64,000 nt of DNA, from the NCBI GenBank assembly GCA_050260015.1, contig JBLNBN010000022.1:59386-123385 (forward strand), written 5' to 3'. Shown one piece after another: positions 44,493 to 53,188 of this stretch. A program made the translations under genes and the position numbers. Within the stretch, counting starts at the first letter, position 1. Each line of letters opens with the position of its first letter. The stretch is from JBLNBN01 sp050260015 (lineage in GTDB: Bacteria; Bacteroidota; Ignavibacteria; Kapaibacteriales; UBA2268). Under the pieces are notes generated by a model. It was not told the DNA's origin and searched no databases. It saw only the letters and a program-made list of their open reading frames with translations.

Positions 44493-45101
44493 TTATATCC
44501 TGGACCAATCGTCCAGCAAGCGAGCGTAGCTCTCATCGTCGAATTTCTTCGTTTCGTAAGCGCCGGCGCGTTCCCTTTGGCGATACGCTTCATAAAGAGA
44601 GACGGCGCAAGCCACAGAAATATTGAGACTTTGTATCATCCCGACCTGCGGAATTAGGAAGTTCGCGTCGGCAAGCTCGGCGGCTTCCTCGCTGACGCCC
44701 GCATGCTCGTTGCCGAAGACTAGCGCGACGGGTTGGGTTAAATCTAAATCGTAAAGCGAAACGGCGTCGCGCGACATATGGGTCGTGTATATTTTCATCC
44801 CGCGCTTCCTCAAATCGGCATAACACTCATCGACGGAGGAAAATCTTTTTTGAGCGACCCATTTCCTGGCGCTTGCCGAGCTCGCTTCGCCCAGCTTAGG
44901 GAATTTCTGCGCGCCATAGTAAAGCAGGCACGCTTCGTAAACCCCCACTGCGTCGCAACTCCTCAGGGCGGCGCTCACGTTGTGCGGATCGTTTATGTTT
45001 TCCAATACCACGGTTAAGTCCGGTTGACGGCGGCTCAACGTCGCTTCGAGCCTGGCAAGCCTGCGCTCGGTCAGGAATTGTTTAAAGTCGGTTTTACACA
45101 T
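44493..45101 (-). CDS. trmH: tRNA (guanosine-2'-O)-methyltransferase
   Basis: The 202-residue SPOUT enzyme methylates the 2'-O of G18 in tRNA using S-adenosylmethionine. The three family motifs are all present: NINDPHNVSAALRSCDAVGV with the catalytic Arg, ALVFGNEHAGVS and the knot motif IPQVGMIQSLNISVA. The length agrees with TrmH. It lies 20 bases downstream of the DUF5686-type gene on the same strand. Confidence 0.93.
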   Translation of the reverse strand: MCKTDFKQFLTERRLARLEATLSRRQPDLTVVLENINDPHNVSAALRSCDAVGVYEACLLYYGAQKFPKLGEASSASARKWVAQKRFSSVDECYADLRKRGMKIYTTHMSRDAVSLYDLDLTQPVALVFGNEHAGVSEEAAELADANFLIPQVGMIQSLNISVACAVSLYEAYRQRERAGAYETKKFDDESYARLLDDWSRI

Positions 45102-45121
45102 AGGTCAAGTAATTCAAGTGT

Positions 45122-47548
45122 TTAAAATGGCGTAAAAACTGAGACGTCCGCGCCGAATTTTCCGCGGCTTAGCTTGCTGACGCCCCATCTAAAGTTAACG
45201 TTGATGAAGAAAAGATCCGAGACGAACGTGGGAATTCGTCCCAGTCCGAAGCCGGCCTCGGCATAAGGCTCGTCTTTATTGTCCTTGTAAAAAGAGTCGG
45301 TTTCATTTTGGTAGAAACCCACGGCCGCGCCGCCCAGCAGTTCCAACCCCCTGCCCCGCCATAGCGGTAAGCCAAGCGCCCGTTGCCACAGGTCGGTAAA
45401 GTTAAACTGGAGATGCCCTTCGAAGTACTTAGTACCGCCGAAAACTCCCTGCGGAGCGGTAACGAAAAAGTCCGACAGGGACATGAATAGCTTATTGGTA
45501 GGCATTCTAAATTGATACTGCACCGGCGTCGTGGTCGACGCTACGCCCGCGCGCAATCCCAATGCAAGCGACATGGGCTTATACCCCGTCTCGAATGTGG
45601 GGATGGCGACCTCGCCGGAAAAATCAATCATTTGGAATTGCCTGCCGCCAATCTTCTGGCCAAGAGTCGCTTCGGCGTAAAATTCCGATTCGAACCGGCT
45701 GACGTTCTGCAGTTCGTTTATGTCGCCGTACTCCAGGGACGCCTTACCCAATCTATAGCGGCCTGTCTCCGCTTCGGGGTTCTTCCTCCATTTTATATTG
45801 GAAAAGAGCGACCGGTTCGTTGATTTCTTAAGCGAGCTCTCGTTGCGTTCCTCGATAGAAAATTCAAGCGTAAACATTCGAAAATCCGAAATCAAAGAAG
45901 CGCCCGCTCCTTCCGCTAAAAAGTAATCGAAGTAATCGTGGTGAAAGAGCGCGGAATTAACCGAGTTCATTATGCGGCTGTATTGATTCTCGCCGCCGAA
46001 GGCCAGCAACTCCGAAAATGCGGAAACCTCCGCCGCGAGCGCGAAGTCCTCGTAGAATAGCAAGTTATGCTCGAGAGCCGCCGAACCGTGGAACCTTCTA
46101 GTCCCAAACGAATAGTAAAGCCGCGATTCGGAAATAAAATCGAAAATGTTAACATCGTTCGCTAAGCCCAGGGACGCCGACCCAACCCGATTAAAATCGA
46201 AGTACGGGGCCGGGGAGAACGAAAAGCCCGTACCCTGGTCTTTTGAAGCGTTCCGGGAGCTCCCGATAGCTCTGCGGCCTATCATTAAGCTATCTATCCG
46301 CTCGTAAATGGCAAGCTCGTCCGAAGTGATTTCTCTCAGGGAATTTTCGCTCCAAAACTGCCCGCTGAGCGAATCGGCTTGGCCGGATATGGTCACCCTC
46401 GGGATGTCGGCGTCGTAAACGGAATCCGGGAGCGGCTTATTTATCTCGATTTCGCTGAATATGCTCGTAGCTTTTATTTTCGCTTCAATATCCAGCATGC
46501 CTGCAATTAATTTTACGGAGCCCTTAGCGTTAACTTCCAAAAACGTCGGGTACCACACGTCGCGGGCTATTTCTTCGAACTTTTGCTCGTAGGAGACGGA
46601 GTCCACGAACATTGGCGCGGTCGTTTCCGAAGGGCGGAGGTTTAATTCTATCAAATTGTAGGAGCCCTCGATGATCGCGATCGTTCCGACAAAAGCGGGA
46701 TAATTTGTTTTCTTAGGCTCGACGTCGATAATATAAACGTAGCGATCGTCGAGCATAGACCTGCTTGATAATTTGAAATTATAGAATGAAAAAGCGTCGT
46801 TAGCGAGCGGCGACGGCAGCTCGGCGTCGACTATCCTGATACGATCGTTGTAAAAGCTCTCGAAATTACCCAGGGTCAGTAAGTTATTGCTCGGCTCTAT
46901 ATTTGCAGTTTGCCGGCGATGCAGGATGGTCGTATGGACGACGCCCCGTTCAAAGTCGCGTTGTTGCCTGGAAAATGTTTCCAGAACGAATTGCTTAAAC
47001 GCCTCCGTCGGAGGTTCGTCCTCGACCGAAGAGGAAATTGAAAAGGACTTCCCGCCGATCCCAAGGCTGTTAAGCCCCGAGCCGTCGAACATAATAACCG
47101 ATTTAGAATAAAGCAGCCCGCTAAAGGTCTTTATTTTCATCACGTTCGCGCTCTTCTGCTTAATCGCGCGGGCGACAATTTGCTCCGGCGACAAGTATGC
47201 GTTTACCTCCACTTCGCCCGTCTTAATCGAGACGGGCTTCATCTTCACTACGATCGAATCGCTTAGCTTTTCCACCTCGAGGCGTACGGTTTCGTATCCT
47301 AGCGAACTGATCTTGATATAATCCGAGGAGGAGCGGGTAAGAGGCAACCTAAAAATTCCCTGCGAGGAAGTATAGGTTCCCCTTAATGCCGCGGAACTGC
47401 GCACGCTTGCGCCCGCGATGGGAGATCCGCTTTCAAGATCGATCACCTTGCCCACGAGCGTAAATTGTTCGGCTCTGACGGGACCCGCCATAAAGTAAAA
47501 GATCGCGATAGCCAGCGCGATTTTTTGAATTCCTCTTTTGTCGCTCAT
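45122..47548 (-). CDS. DUF5686 / carboxypeptidase-like regulatory domain outer membrane protein
   Basis: The 808-residue protein has a signal peptide, a carboxypeptidase regulatory-like domain (about 28-112; LVGKVIDLESGSPIAGASV) and a DUF5686 region (EQIVARAIKQKSANVMKIKT and later WYPTFLEVNAKGSV), then a beta-strand-rich barrel-like second half ending in the aromatic strand ADVSVFTPF. Members are outer membrane proteins of Bacteroidota with unknown transport. A GC-rich, hairpin-bearing region of 264 bases lies upstream. It probably runs into trmH. Confidence 0.82.
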   Translation of the reverse strand: MSDKRGIQKIALAIAIFYFMAGPVRAEQFTLVGKVIDLESGSPIAGASVRSSAALRGTYTSSQGIFRLPLTRSSSDYIKISSLGYETVRLEVEKLSDSIVVKMKPVSIKTGEVEVNAYLSPEQIVARAIKQKSANVMKIKTFSGLLYSKSVIMFDGSGLNSLGIGGKSFSISSSVEDEPPTEAFKQFVLETFSRQQRDFERGVVHTTILHRRQTANIEPSNNLLTLGNFESFYNDRIRIVDAELPSPLANDAFSFYNFKLSSRSMLDDRYVYIIDVEPKKTNYPAFVGTIAIIEGSYNLIELNLRPSETTAPMFVDSVSYEQKFEEIARDVWYPTFLEVNAKGSVKLIAGMLDIEAKIKATSIFSEIEINKPLPDSVYDADIPRVTISGQADSLSGQFWSENSLREITSDELAIYERIDSLMIGRRAIGSSRNASKDQGTGFSFSPAPYFDFNRVGSASLGLANDVNIFDFISESRLYYSFGTRRFHGSAALEHNLLFYEDFALAAEVSAFSELLAFGGENQYSRIMNSVNSALFHHDYFDYFLAEGAGASLISDFRMFTLEFSIEERNESSLKKSTNRSLFSNIKWRKNPEAETGRYRLGKASLEYGDINELQNVSRFESEFYAEATLGQKIGGRQFQMIDFSGEVAIPTFETGYKPMSLALGLRAGVASTTTPVQYQFRMPTNKLFMSLSDFFVTAPQGVFGGTKYFEGHLQFNFTDLWQRALGLPLWRGRGLELLGGAAVGFYQNETDSFYKDNKDEPYAEAGFGLGRIPTFVSDLFFINVNFRWGVSKLSRGKFGADVSVFTPF

Positions 47549-47812
47549 TGTTCTAATTATTTAACTGGAAAATCCGTCCCCGCGCAATTCCTGAAGCGCG
47601 CGGAAGCGGCCCCGCCGTCGTTACCCGCCGAGCGTCCCCGCGCGGCGTCCCTCCGCTAACGTCGGTAACGCAATTTACGAAGCGAACGACGTTCGCAGCG
47701 CGCCTGGCGCTGCGAACGCGTCGTATTATTCTATGACGAGATTAACAGAATAATAGCTCAATAAAATTTAATTCATTAATAATTTCCCGTTTCGCTCTTG
47801 CAGCGGCGCCTT
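47549..47812. other. Structured GC-rich intergenic region
   Basis: The 264-base gap between two minus-strand genes holds two clear hairpins: CGTTCGCAGCGC / GCGCTGCGAACG (12-base stem at 47690-47718, loop GCCTG) and TATTATTCT / AGAATAATA (47724-47755). Next to them, GC-rich repeats around 47600-47670 give further pairing (for example CGTTACC with GGTAACG). No open frame or tRNA shape is evident. It could be a leader with an attenuator or a small RNA; there is no T tract to call it a simple terminator. Confidence 0.5.
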
Positions 47813-49693
47813 TTACATATCCTTTATTTTCCTCTGTTTCTCGATTATAGGCTTATGCTGCACCCGCAGATAATTAATATGGAAATCAAATGTCGGGAAG
47901 CGTCGCGGCAAGTGAAGTATATTGAATATCTCGAACCCGATAGTCAACCTGTCCAGCCAGGAAGAGAGCGGCCAGCCGAAGTGCACGTGCAGCGTCTTGT
48001 CCTCCGGCAATTCGTACTCGATCGTTTTGAGTATCGCGACTATCATATTAAACAAGCGCATACGCGGCGGCAGCGAGAACATAAAGTGATTCTTATGCAT
48101 CTTTTCGGGAGTCTCGTACCTCGGCGAGAAGAACGTAATATAGAAGTGGTTCTCCGGCATAGATTTCAGCGAATGCGCCAGCGGGCGGCGGAAATGCACA
48201 TGGATCTCTTCGGATTCCGATTCGAACATGCGGAGCATTAAGTCCATCGGCGTGTCGCTCAGCTTTCGTACTTCGATCTCCGGGCCGCGGTATTTCGATA
48301 TTCTCAGTCCGATTAGCAAGATCGCCAGGCTCATGACGAACCACATAGTCGTGCCGTACGGGCGGTGCCACATAATATAGAAAAGCACGCTGACGAGAAC
48401 GATAAATAGAATAAGCGTAACAAATCTATTTGTAGAGTACTGGCTGCCGCGTGTGCCCTTGGAGAATCTATAGTAAAGAAGCGCGCCGACGTTCATTACG
48501 AAGCTCGCCACCAAGCCAACGGCGTACATCTCGGCAAGCATAGCCTGGGAGCCGCTCGTTATGATTAATATCGTGGAATAGAACAAGCCGTTGATTACGT
48601 GGATCCGGTAGAACGACTGCCGGTTGTTCATCTTCGTCAGCCAGTGAAAACGGTACCGCTCCGCCACCTTTTCTATCAATTCGCCGGAGGCGATCATAGC
48701 CGTATTAACCGCCATTATCAAGGTGAACGAAGCCAGGGCGCCGACAATCACGCCGAAGGCCGGTCCATGCACCAGCGCGGCGAACGAGGGAATTAAGTTC
48801 GTTTCGTGGCTTTCCAGGTTTACCGTGCCGGAGATAGCCAGCAGAGCGATAATAGGCGTCGTAATGCCAACCGTAAGAGCCAGGAAGATATATGCCTTAT
48901 GCACTTGCTTCCAGTTCTTTACCAGGGATTGAGTTTGAAGGACGGATTCAACGCCGGAATAAGCCAGGATACAGGAGCCGATGCCGATAATGACCGCGCC
49001 ATAGGAGTGTAATAAATCGTTGGCGCCCCAGAAGTCGCCTATGAAACCGTGCCAACCGGTAGCGATGTTATTTACCACTTCGCCGTTAAAATTCATAAAG
49101 CCGCCGACGATCATATTGATTAATACAAACGCGCAGCATAGGAATATGTAAAACGTAAACTTGGCATTTTCGCGTATACCAATTATATTTAATAATGTTA
49201 TACCCCAAATAACGCCAAACTTCAATATCATCTTTGTGGCGTACGTAAGTTCCATGAAGTAAGTCCCGTTTTCCACCGCCGCCACGGTCGAGATCGTCGC
49301 CGTAAGGATATAATCGACCAATATTGAAGCGAAAGCGATAAACGACAAGCTCGAGCCGAAGACCAGGTAGGAGAACGAGTAAACGCCGCCCCCCTTGATA
49401 TTATTTCGCTCCAAAATTTCCGATATTTCAACCATACGGAAGGAAATCATTCGGATGAAGAGCGAAGTCAGCGCGATGTAAAAGATCGCTTTCAGGCCGA
49501 TAAAACGGTACGCTTCGTATGGCGCGTAGTAAATCGACGTAAGCTCGTCCATCAGCGTAATTATACCGACGGCCAACGCCGTCAGCCACCACCGGCTGTT
49601 CTCGTAGAAGCTCAGGAAATTGCGCTTCTTCATTATATAGATAAAGACGGCGACGAGGGCCGCATTTATTAAAACGTAAATTGTAGTATGCAT
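47813..49693 (-). CDS. APC-superfamily permease with a novel C-terminal domain
   Basis: The 626-residue inner-membrane protein has about 12 hydrophobic segments in residues 1-465. NNIKGGGVYSFSYLVFGSSL matches the start of the APC helix TM1-2 region and SYGAVIIGIGSCILAYSGVES the later loop, so it imports a small solute, probably an amino acid. Residues about 466-626 form a cytosolic tail that I do not recognise. The tail repeats an HVHF-x-x-PL motif: HVHFRRPL (498-505) and HVHFGWPL (569-576), followed by a related DFHINYL. Regulation of transport by this domain is a guess. It sits downstream of the HisKA gene and reads into a structured intergenic region. Confidence 0.8.
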   Translation of the reverse strand: MHTTIYVLINAALVAVFIYIMKKRNFLSFYENSRWWLTALAVGIITLMDELTSIYYAPYEAYRFIGLKAIFYIALTSLFIRMISFRMVEISEILERNNIKGGGVYSFSYLVFGSSLSFIAFASILVDYILTATISTVAAVENGTYFMELTYATKMILKFGVIWGITLLNIIGIRENAKFTFYIFLCCAFVLINMIVGGFMNFNGEVVNNIATGWHGFIGDFWGANDLLHSYGAVIIGIGSCILAYSGVESVLQTQSLVKNWKQVHKAYIFLALTVGITTPIIALLAISGTVNLESHETNLIPSFAALVHGPAFGVIVGALASFTLIMAVNTAMIASGELIEKVAERYRFHWLTKMNNRQSFYRIHVINGLFYSTILIITSGSQAMLAEMYAVGLVASFVMNVGALLYYRFSKGTRGSQYSTNRFVTLILFIVLVSVLFYIMWHRPYGTTMWFVMSLAILLIGLRISKYRGPEIEVRKLSDTPMDLMLRMFESESEEIHVHFRRPLAHSLKSMPENHFYITFFSPRYETPEKMHKNHFMFSLPPRMRLFNMIVAILKTIEYELPEDKTLHVHFGWPLSSWLDRLTIGFEIFNILHLPRRFPTFDFHINYLRVQHKPIIEKQRKIKDM

Positions 49694-49798
49694 ACATCTC
49701 CGATATTTTAAGCGAAACGCTCAAAAAGTCTTTTTAAAATCGTACTTGTAAAGATATTATTTTGTAAAAAACTCGCTAATTACATTTATTCTAGCCGC

Positions 49799-51607
49799 TT
49801 ACAGCGCGGCGACAATCCCCAGCGCCTTCAGCGCTTCCCCGACGTTGTAGAATTCTATGGCGCGCATCAATCGTTCGGCAAAGTTTTCAGCGGAACGGCT
49901 CTTAATCTCGCGGCCGAATTCGCCGAGCTCAATTGCGAGCGCCATCGCTTTATCGAGCGACAGCCCCTCGGTTAATTCCCTGGCGCGTTCGCCGAAGCGC
50001 TCCCGGATAGCCTCCCGTTCTTTAGCCGGCGCTTCGGAAAGCTCCGCCTGGGGCCTGGCATGCCTGGTCGATTTCGTATGCTTTAAGAATTTAGCCAGCT
50101 CGACGCTGAGCGATTCGAGCGTTACGGGCTTAACGAGGTAGCCGTCGGCTATCTTCGTCATCGCCTCGAGTTGCTCGCCAATCCTCAAGCCGGATAAAGC
50201 CACAACGGGGATCTTAGCGAGAGCCGGCGAGCTTTTCAGCGCGCGCGCCGTATCCAACCCGCTCATACCGGGCATATTCATATCTAAAATTATAATCGAA
50301 GGGGGGGCGGCTTCTGATTTTGCAATGGCTTCCTCGCCGCTTGCCGCGGCGATCGGATTTAGCCCAACCTTTAACAGCATAGCGGAAACTATTTTCCTGT
50401 TCAACTCGGAATCGTCTACGATCAGCGCGTTTGCCGCCTCGAATTTGTAAACCGTTGCCGAGGAGTTTATTATCGACCTTCCCGCATTCGGGTCGGGCGC
50501 TTTTACCTTGTTAAACGTATTCGCGGCGCCGGTAGAGCACGATAAATCGATTATCCCGTCGACCAACTCCAGCAACTTCGAGCCGCCGTTGATTATTCCC
50601 TCTAAATAAGAATCTATCTCCTGATCCGTGCCGCCGATCTTTTGCTTTAGTATTTCGGAGTACCCCATTACTGCGTTTAAAGGAGTGCGAAAGTCGTGGC
50701 TGATGTTCTCGAAAAATATTTTTTTTGCGTGGCATGCCGTTTCGGCTCTTTCCTTGTGGGCGGCCAGCTCCTCGGCGAATCGGTGGCGCTCCTCCTCGTA
50801 GAGCCTTTTTGCATGGTTTGCTTTATCCGTAACGTCGAAGGCGACGAGAAGCATAGAATAAGTTCTTCCGCGCTCGATTAACCTCAACCGGCATTCTACT
50901 GGGTATGTTTCGCCGTCCGCGCGGCGATGCCGCCCTTCGAACATCAGGGCCCGCTCGCCGCCGCGGATTATTTCCTGCATCTTCTCGAGGGCCGACGTGG
51001 CGTCTAACTCCGGGTTCACGTCGGTAATCGTTTTTTCAAGCAGATCCGCGCCCGTCATGCCCAGCTTTTTGGCCGCGCCGCGGTTCGCGTATTGAATTTT
51101 AAGCGTTTTAAAGTCGAACAGGTAAATTTCGTCTATATTTGTCTCAAGGATGCTAAGCAGCAAATTCCGCTCCTCGGCAAGTCTTCTTTTTTCGCTTTCG
51201 ATTTTATCGCGATAGAGGGCCATCTCGATTTGGTTCTTTAGCGTAAGCCAGTCGCAGGATTTGCTGATATAGGCGAACGGGTCGGTTTCCTTGGCCTGCT
51301 CGAAGAATTTGTCCTCGTCCAAAGCAGTGAGGTAGAGCGCCGGTATGGTGTACTTTCGCCGGAGCGTTTTCATCGTTTCAATGCCGTTCAACCGGCTGCC
51401 GGCAAGCTCGATATCCATTAATATTAAGTCCGGCTTATTAATTTCCACGAACGAGATAACTTCGCGGCTGTTCTTGCGAACTTCGACGCGATAGCCTGCC
51501 TTGCGCAGTCTTTCGCTAAGCCCGGCGGCAATTATTTCGCTGTCCTCGACGAGCAAAATGCTCGCTCCGCTCGTCGAAGAGCCCTTAGGCTGTTTAGGAT
51601 TATCCAT
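49799..51607 (-). CDS. Two-receiver HisKA/PAS protein lacking the ATPase domain
   Basis: The 602-residue protein starts at the ATG at 51607; a TTG at 51622 would add five residues. Order: receiver 1 (acidic LLVEDSE, acceptor Asp65 in LILMDIELAG), PAS/PAC (about 145-265), a coiled coil, HisKA with His304 in NISHDFRTPLNAVMG, receiver 2 (IVDDSE, Asp442 in IIILDMNMPGMSG, KPV lysine) and a helical tail of about 90 residues. Between HisKA (ending about 355) and receiver 2 (starting about 395) there is no HATPase domain. It is therefore not a self-contained kinase. It could act as an adaptor phosphorylated by another kinase. Confidence 0.8.
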   Translation of the reverse strand: MDNPKQPKGSSTSGASILLVEDSEIIAAGLSERLRKAGYRVEVRKNSREVISFVEINKPDLILMDIELAGSRLNGIETMKTLRRKYTIPALYLTALDEDKFFEQAKETDPFAYISKSCDWLTLKNQIEMALYRDKIESEKRRLAEERNLLLSILETNIDEIYLFDFKTLKIQYANRGAAKKLGMTGADLLEKTITDVNPELDATSALEKMQEIIRGGERALMFEGRHRRADGETYPVECRLRLIERGRTYSMLLVAFDVTDKANHAKRLYEEERHRFAEELAAHKERAETACHAKKIFFENISHDFRTPLNAVMGYSEILKQKIGGTDQEIDSYLEGIINGGSKLLELVDGIIDLSCSTGAANTFNKVKAPDPNAGRSIINSSATVYKFEAANALIVDDSELNRKIVSAMLLKVGLNPIAAASGEEAIAKSEAAPPSIIILDMNMPGMSGLDTARALKSSPALAKIPVVALSGLRIGEQLEAMTKIADGYLVKPVTLESLSVELAKFLKHTKSTRHARPQAELSEAPAKEREAIRERFGERARELTEGLSLDKAMALAIELGEFGREIKSRSAENFAERLMRAIEFYNVGEALKALGIVAAL

Positions 51608-51631
51608 AATTTTGGCGTTCAATTAATTAAA

Positions 51632-52492
51632 TCAAACGGGACATAAAACTGTAATGCCTAAATTGCTTTTAGTTCCCGCGACATACTCCGCAAGCCCGAC
51701 GTCGAGCGTTACTTGCTTTTTCTTCGACGAAGCGTGCAGGAATCTTGCGCCGCCGCTCTCGTCGCGGTAGACTAATCCCGTGTGGGAATAGTCGAGCCCC
51801 TTCTTCGACGTCCGGATAGCGATTATATCTCCGGAATGCAATTTATCTTCAATTTTTGATATTTTGGAAGTCGGAATATAATAGAGATCCATTCCGTTCA
51901 ATCTATTCTCGGCCGATTCAATTTCCCGGCGAAGCGCATCTTCGCCGCCGGCCAGTTGCTTGTAGAGCTTGTAATTTTCAGACATAAACCCGACCGAAAC
52001 GCGGAAGGGCTTCCCGCCCAGGCTCTTCGTACGGTCAGCCACGACGCCTTTAACGATCCCCTCGGCTATCCAGTCGGAAGTGTAGTGGAGGCGCGAGGCG
52101 TAACCGCGCTGAACCCCGCCGCGGTAGCGCGTAAATTCCACCTCTGCGAGCAGATCCTTAAAGCTCCACGCCTGGCGTCGGAAGCAGCGCGCAGCGTCGA
52201 GCGAAGTCTCGAAAAGCGTTACGCAGTCCAGGCCCGTCAGGTCCACTGTGCACGCTTCAGGAATTACTTCAAGCGTGCCCCCAACGTAGGGGGTCCCGAT
52301 GAGTTCGCTCGCGAATTTCGAGATGATCTGGTGAACGTCGAGCGCGTTCCAATTTTCTTCGCTCGCCTTTCGGACGATCCGCTCGTAGACGTCGCGCGTC
52401 GTTTCCGGAGCGAGCGCCTTAAGTATTCCCCCGGGCAGATAAAAAGCGGCCAAAGCCGCGCCCGAAGCCGCTATAAAATTTCTCCTCGTCAT
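51632..52492 (-). CDS. DUF1460 cysteine-hydrolase-like exported protein
   Basis: The 286-residue protein begins with a twin-arginine-like signal (TRRNFIAASGAALAAFYLPGG). The DUF1460 family has an NlpC/P60-like fold; GTPYVGGTLEV and TGLDCVTLFETSL, which carries the likely catalytic Cys, are seen here with a later GLDYSHTGLVYRD that holds the His. Members are periplasmic amidases that cut peptidoglycan fragments. GGAAAAGGC precedes the ATG. It lies 24 bases upstream of the HisKA gene start and may share a transcript with it. Confidence 0.85.
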   Translation of the reverse strand: MTRRNFIAASGAALAAFYLPGGILKALAPETTRDVYERIVRKASEENWNALDVHQIISKFASELIGTPYVGGTLEVIPEACTVDLTGLDCVTLFETSLDAARCFRRQAWSFKDLLAEVEFTRYRGGVQRGYASRLHYTSDWIAEGIVKGVVADRTKSLGGKPFRVSVGFMSENYKLYKQLAGGEDALRREIESAENRLNGMDLYYIPTSKISKIEDKLHSGDIIAIRTSKKGLDYSHTGLVYRDESGGARFLHASSKKKQVTLDVGLAEYVAGTKSNLGITVLCPV

Positions 52493-52540
52493 GCCTTTTC
52501 CGAATTAATAATCCTCTCAGCCGTTTAAATTATCGATTAA

Positions 52541-53056
52541 TTATTTACGAAACAAACCTGCGGCCGAAGTTCCCGCCGCCACGTATTCCGCATCCTCTTT
52601 TAAGTCGGGGGCGGAGGCTGCGGCTTTCGCCAATTCGTCGCAGCGTTCGTTCTCGACCGTGCCGACGTGCGCCTCCGTCCAACGGAATTCGACTTTCTTG
52701 CCCTGGAGCGCCGCTTCCAGCCTTTCCCAAAGGTCCCTGTTCAGCACGGGGGACTTATCGGACTTGCGCCAGCCGTTGCGCTTCCAGCTTGCGAGCCAAC
52801 CCTTGCTTAGCGCGTTAAAGAGCAGTTGCGAGTCGGTTATGAGCACGATTGGGATCGCAGGGTCCTTAATCATATTTAAAGCCTCCACCGCCGCCAGTAT
52901 TTCCATTCGGTTGTTAGTCGTAAGGCGGTAGCCGCCGCTCGCTTCTTTCCGCAATTTCTTGTATGTCAGAACGGCCGCCCATCCGCCGCGACCGGGGTTG
53001 CCCAGGCACGAGCCGTCCGTGTGTATTATTATCTGTTCCCTTTTCGTCGAATTCAT
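52541..53056 (-). CDS. rnhA: Ribonuclease HI
   Basis: The 171-residue enzyme degrades RNA in RNA-DNA hybrids. It has the four acidic residues of the DEDD site: HTDGSCLGNPGRGGW, NRMEILAAVEAL, LITDSQLL and the last in ENERCDELA, with the catalytic His in TEAHVGTVENE. The C-terminal tail of about 25 residues is Ala-rich and unlike the E. coli enzyme. It is divergent from the M3 peptidase with 132 bases between. Confidence 0.95.
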   Translation of the reverse strand: MNSTKREQIIIHTDGSCLGNPGRGGWAAVLTYKKLRKEASGGYRLTTNNRMEILAAVEALNMIKDPAIPIVLITDSQLLFNALSKGWLASWKRNGWRKSDKSPVLNRDLWERLEAALQGKKVEFRWTEAHVGTVENERCDELAKAAASAPDLKEDAEYVAAGTSAAGLFRK

Positions 53057-53148
53057 CTATTCTTTTTAGCTGGTTTTCTTTCGCAAAGTTCCAAAAATAA
53101 CTAAATTACCGTTACGCGCTTCGTGTTTCATTTTCCGCTATAAATGAT

Positions 53149-53156
53149 TATTTTTG
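53149..53156 (+). promoter_or_regulatory. Candidate -7 box before the M3 peptidase
   Basis: TATTTTTG matches TAnnTTTG and lies 33 bases before the start at 53189. No clear -33 element is present, so the call rests on one box and its position. Confidence 0.35.
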
Positions 53157-53188
53157 CATAGCTTATTGTTTAACTTACCGGTCCTGTA

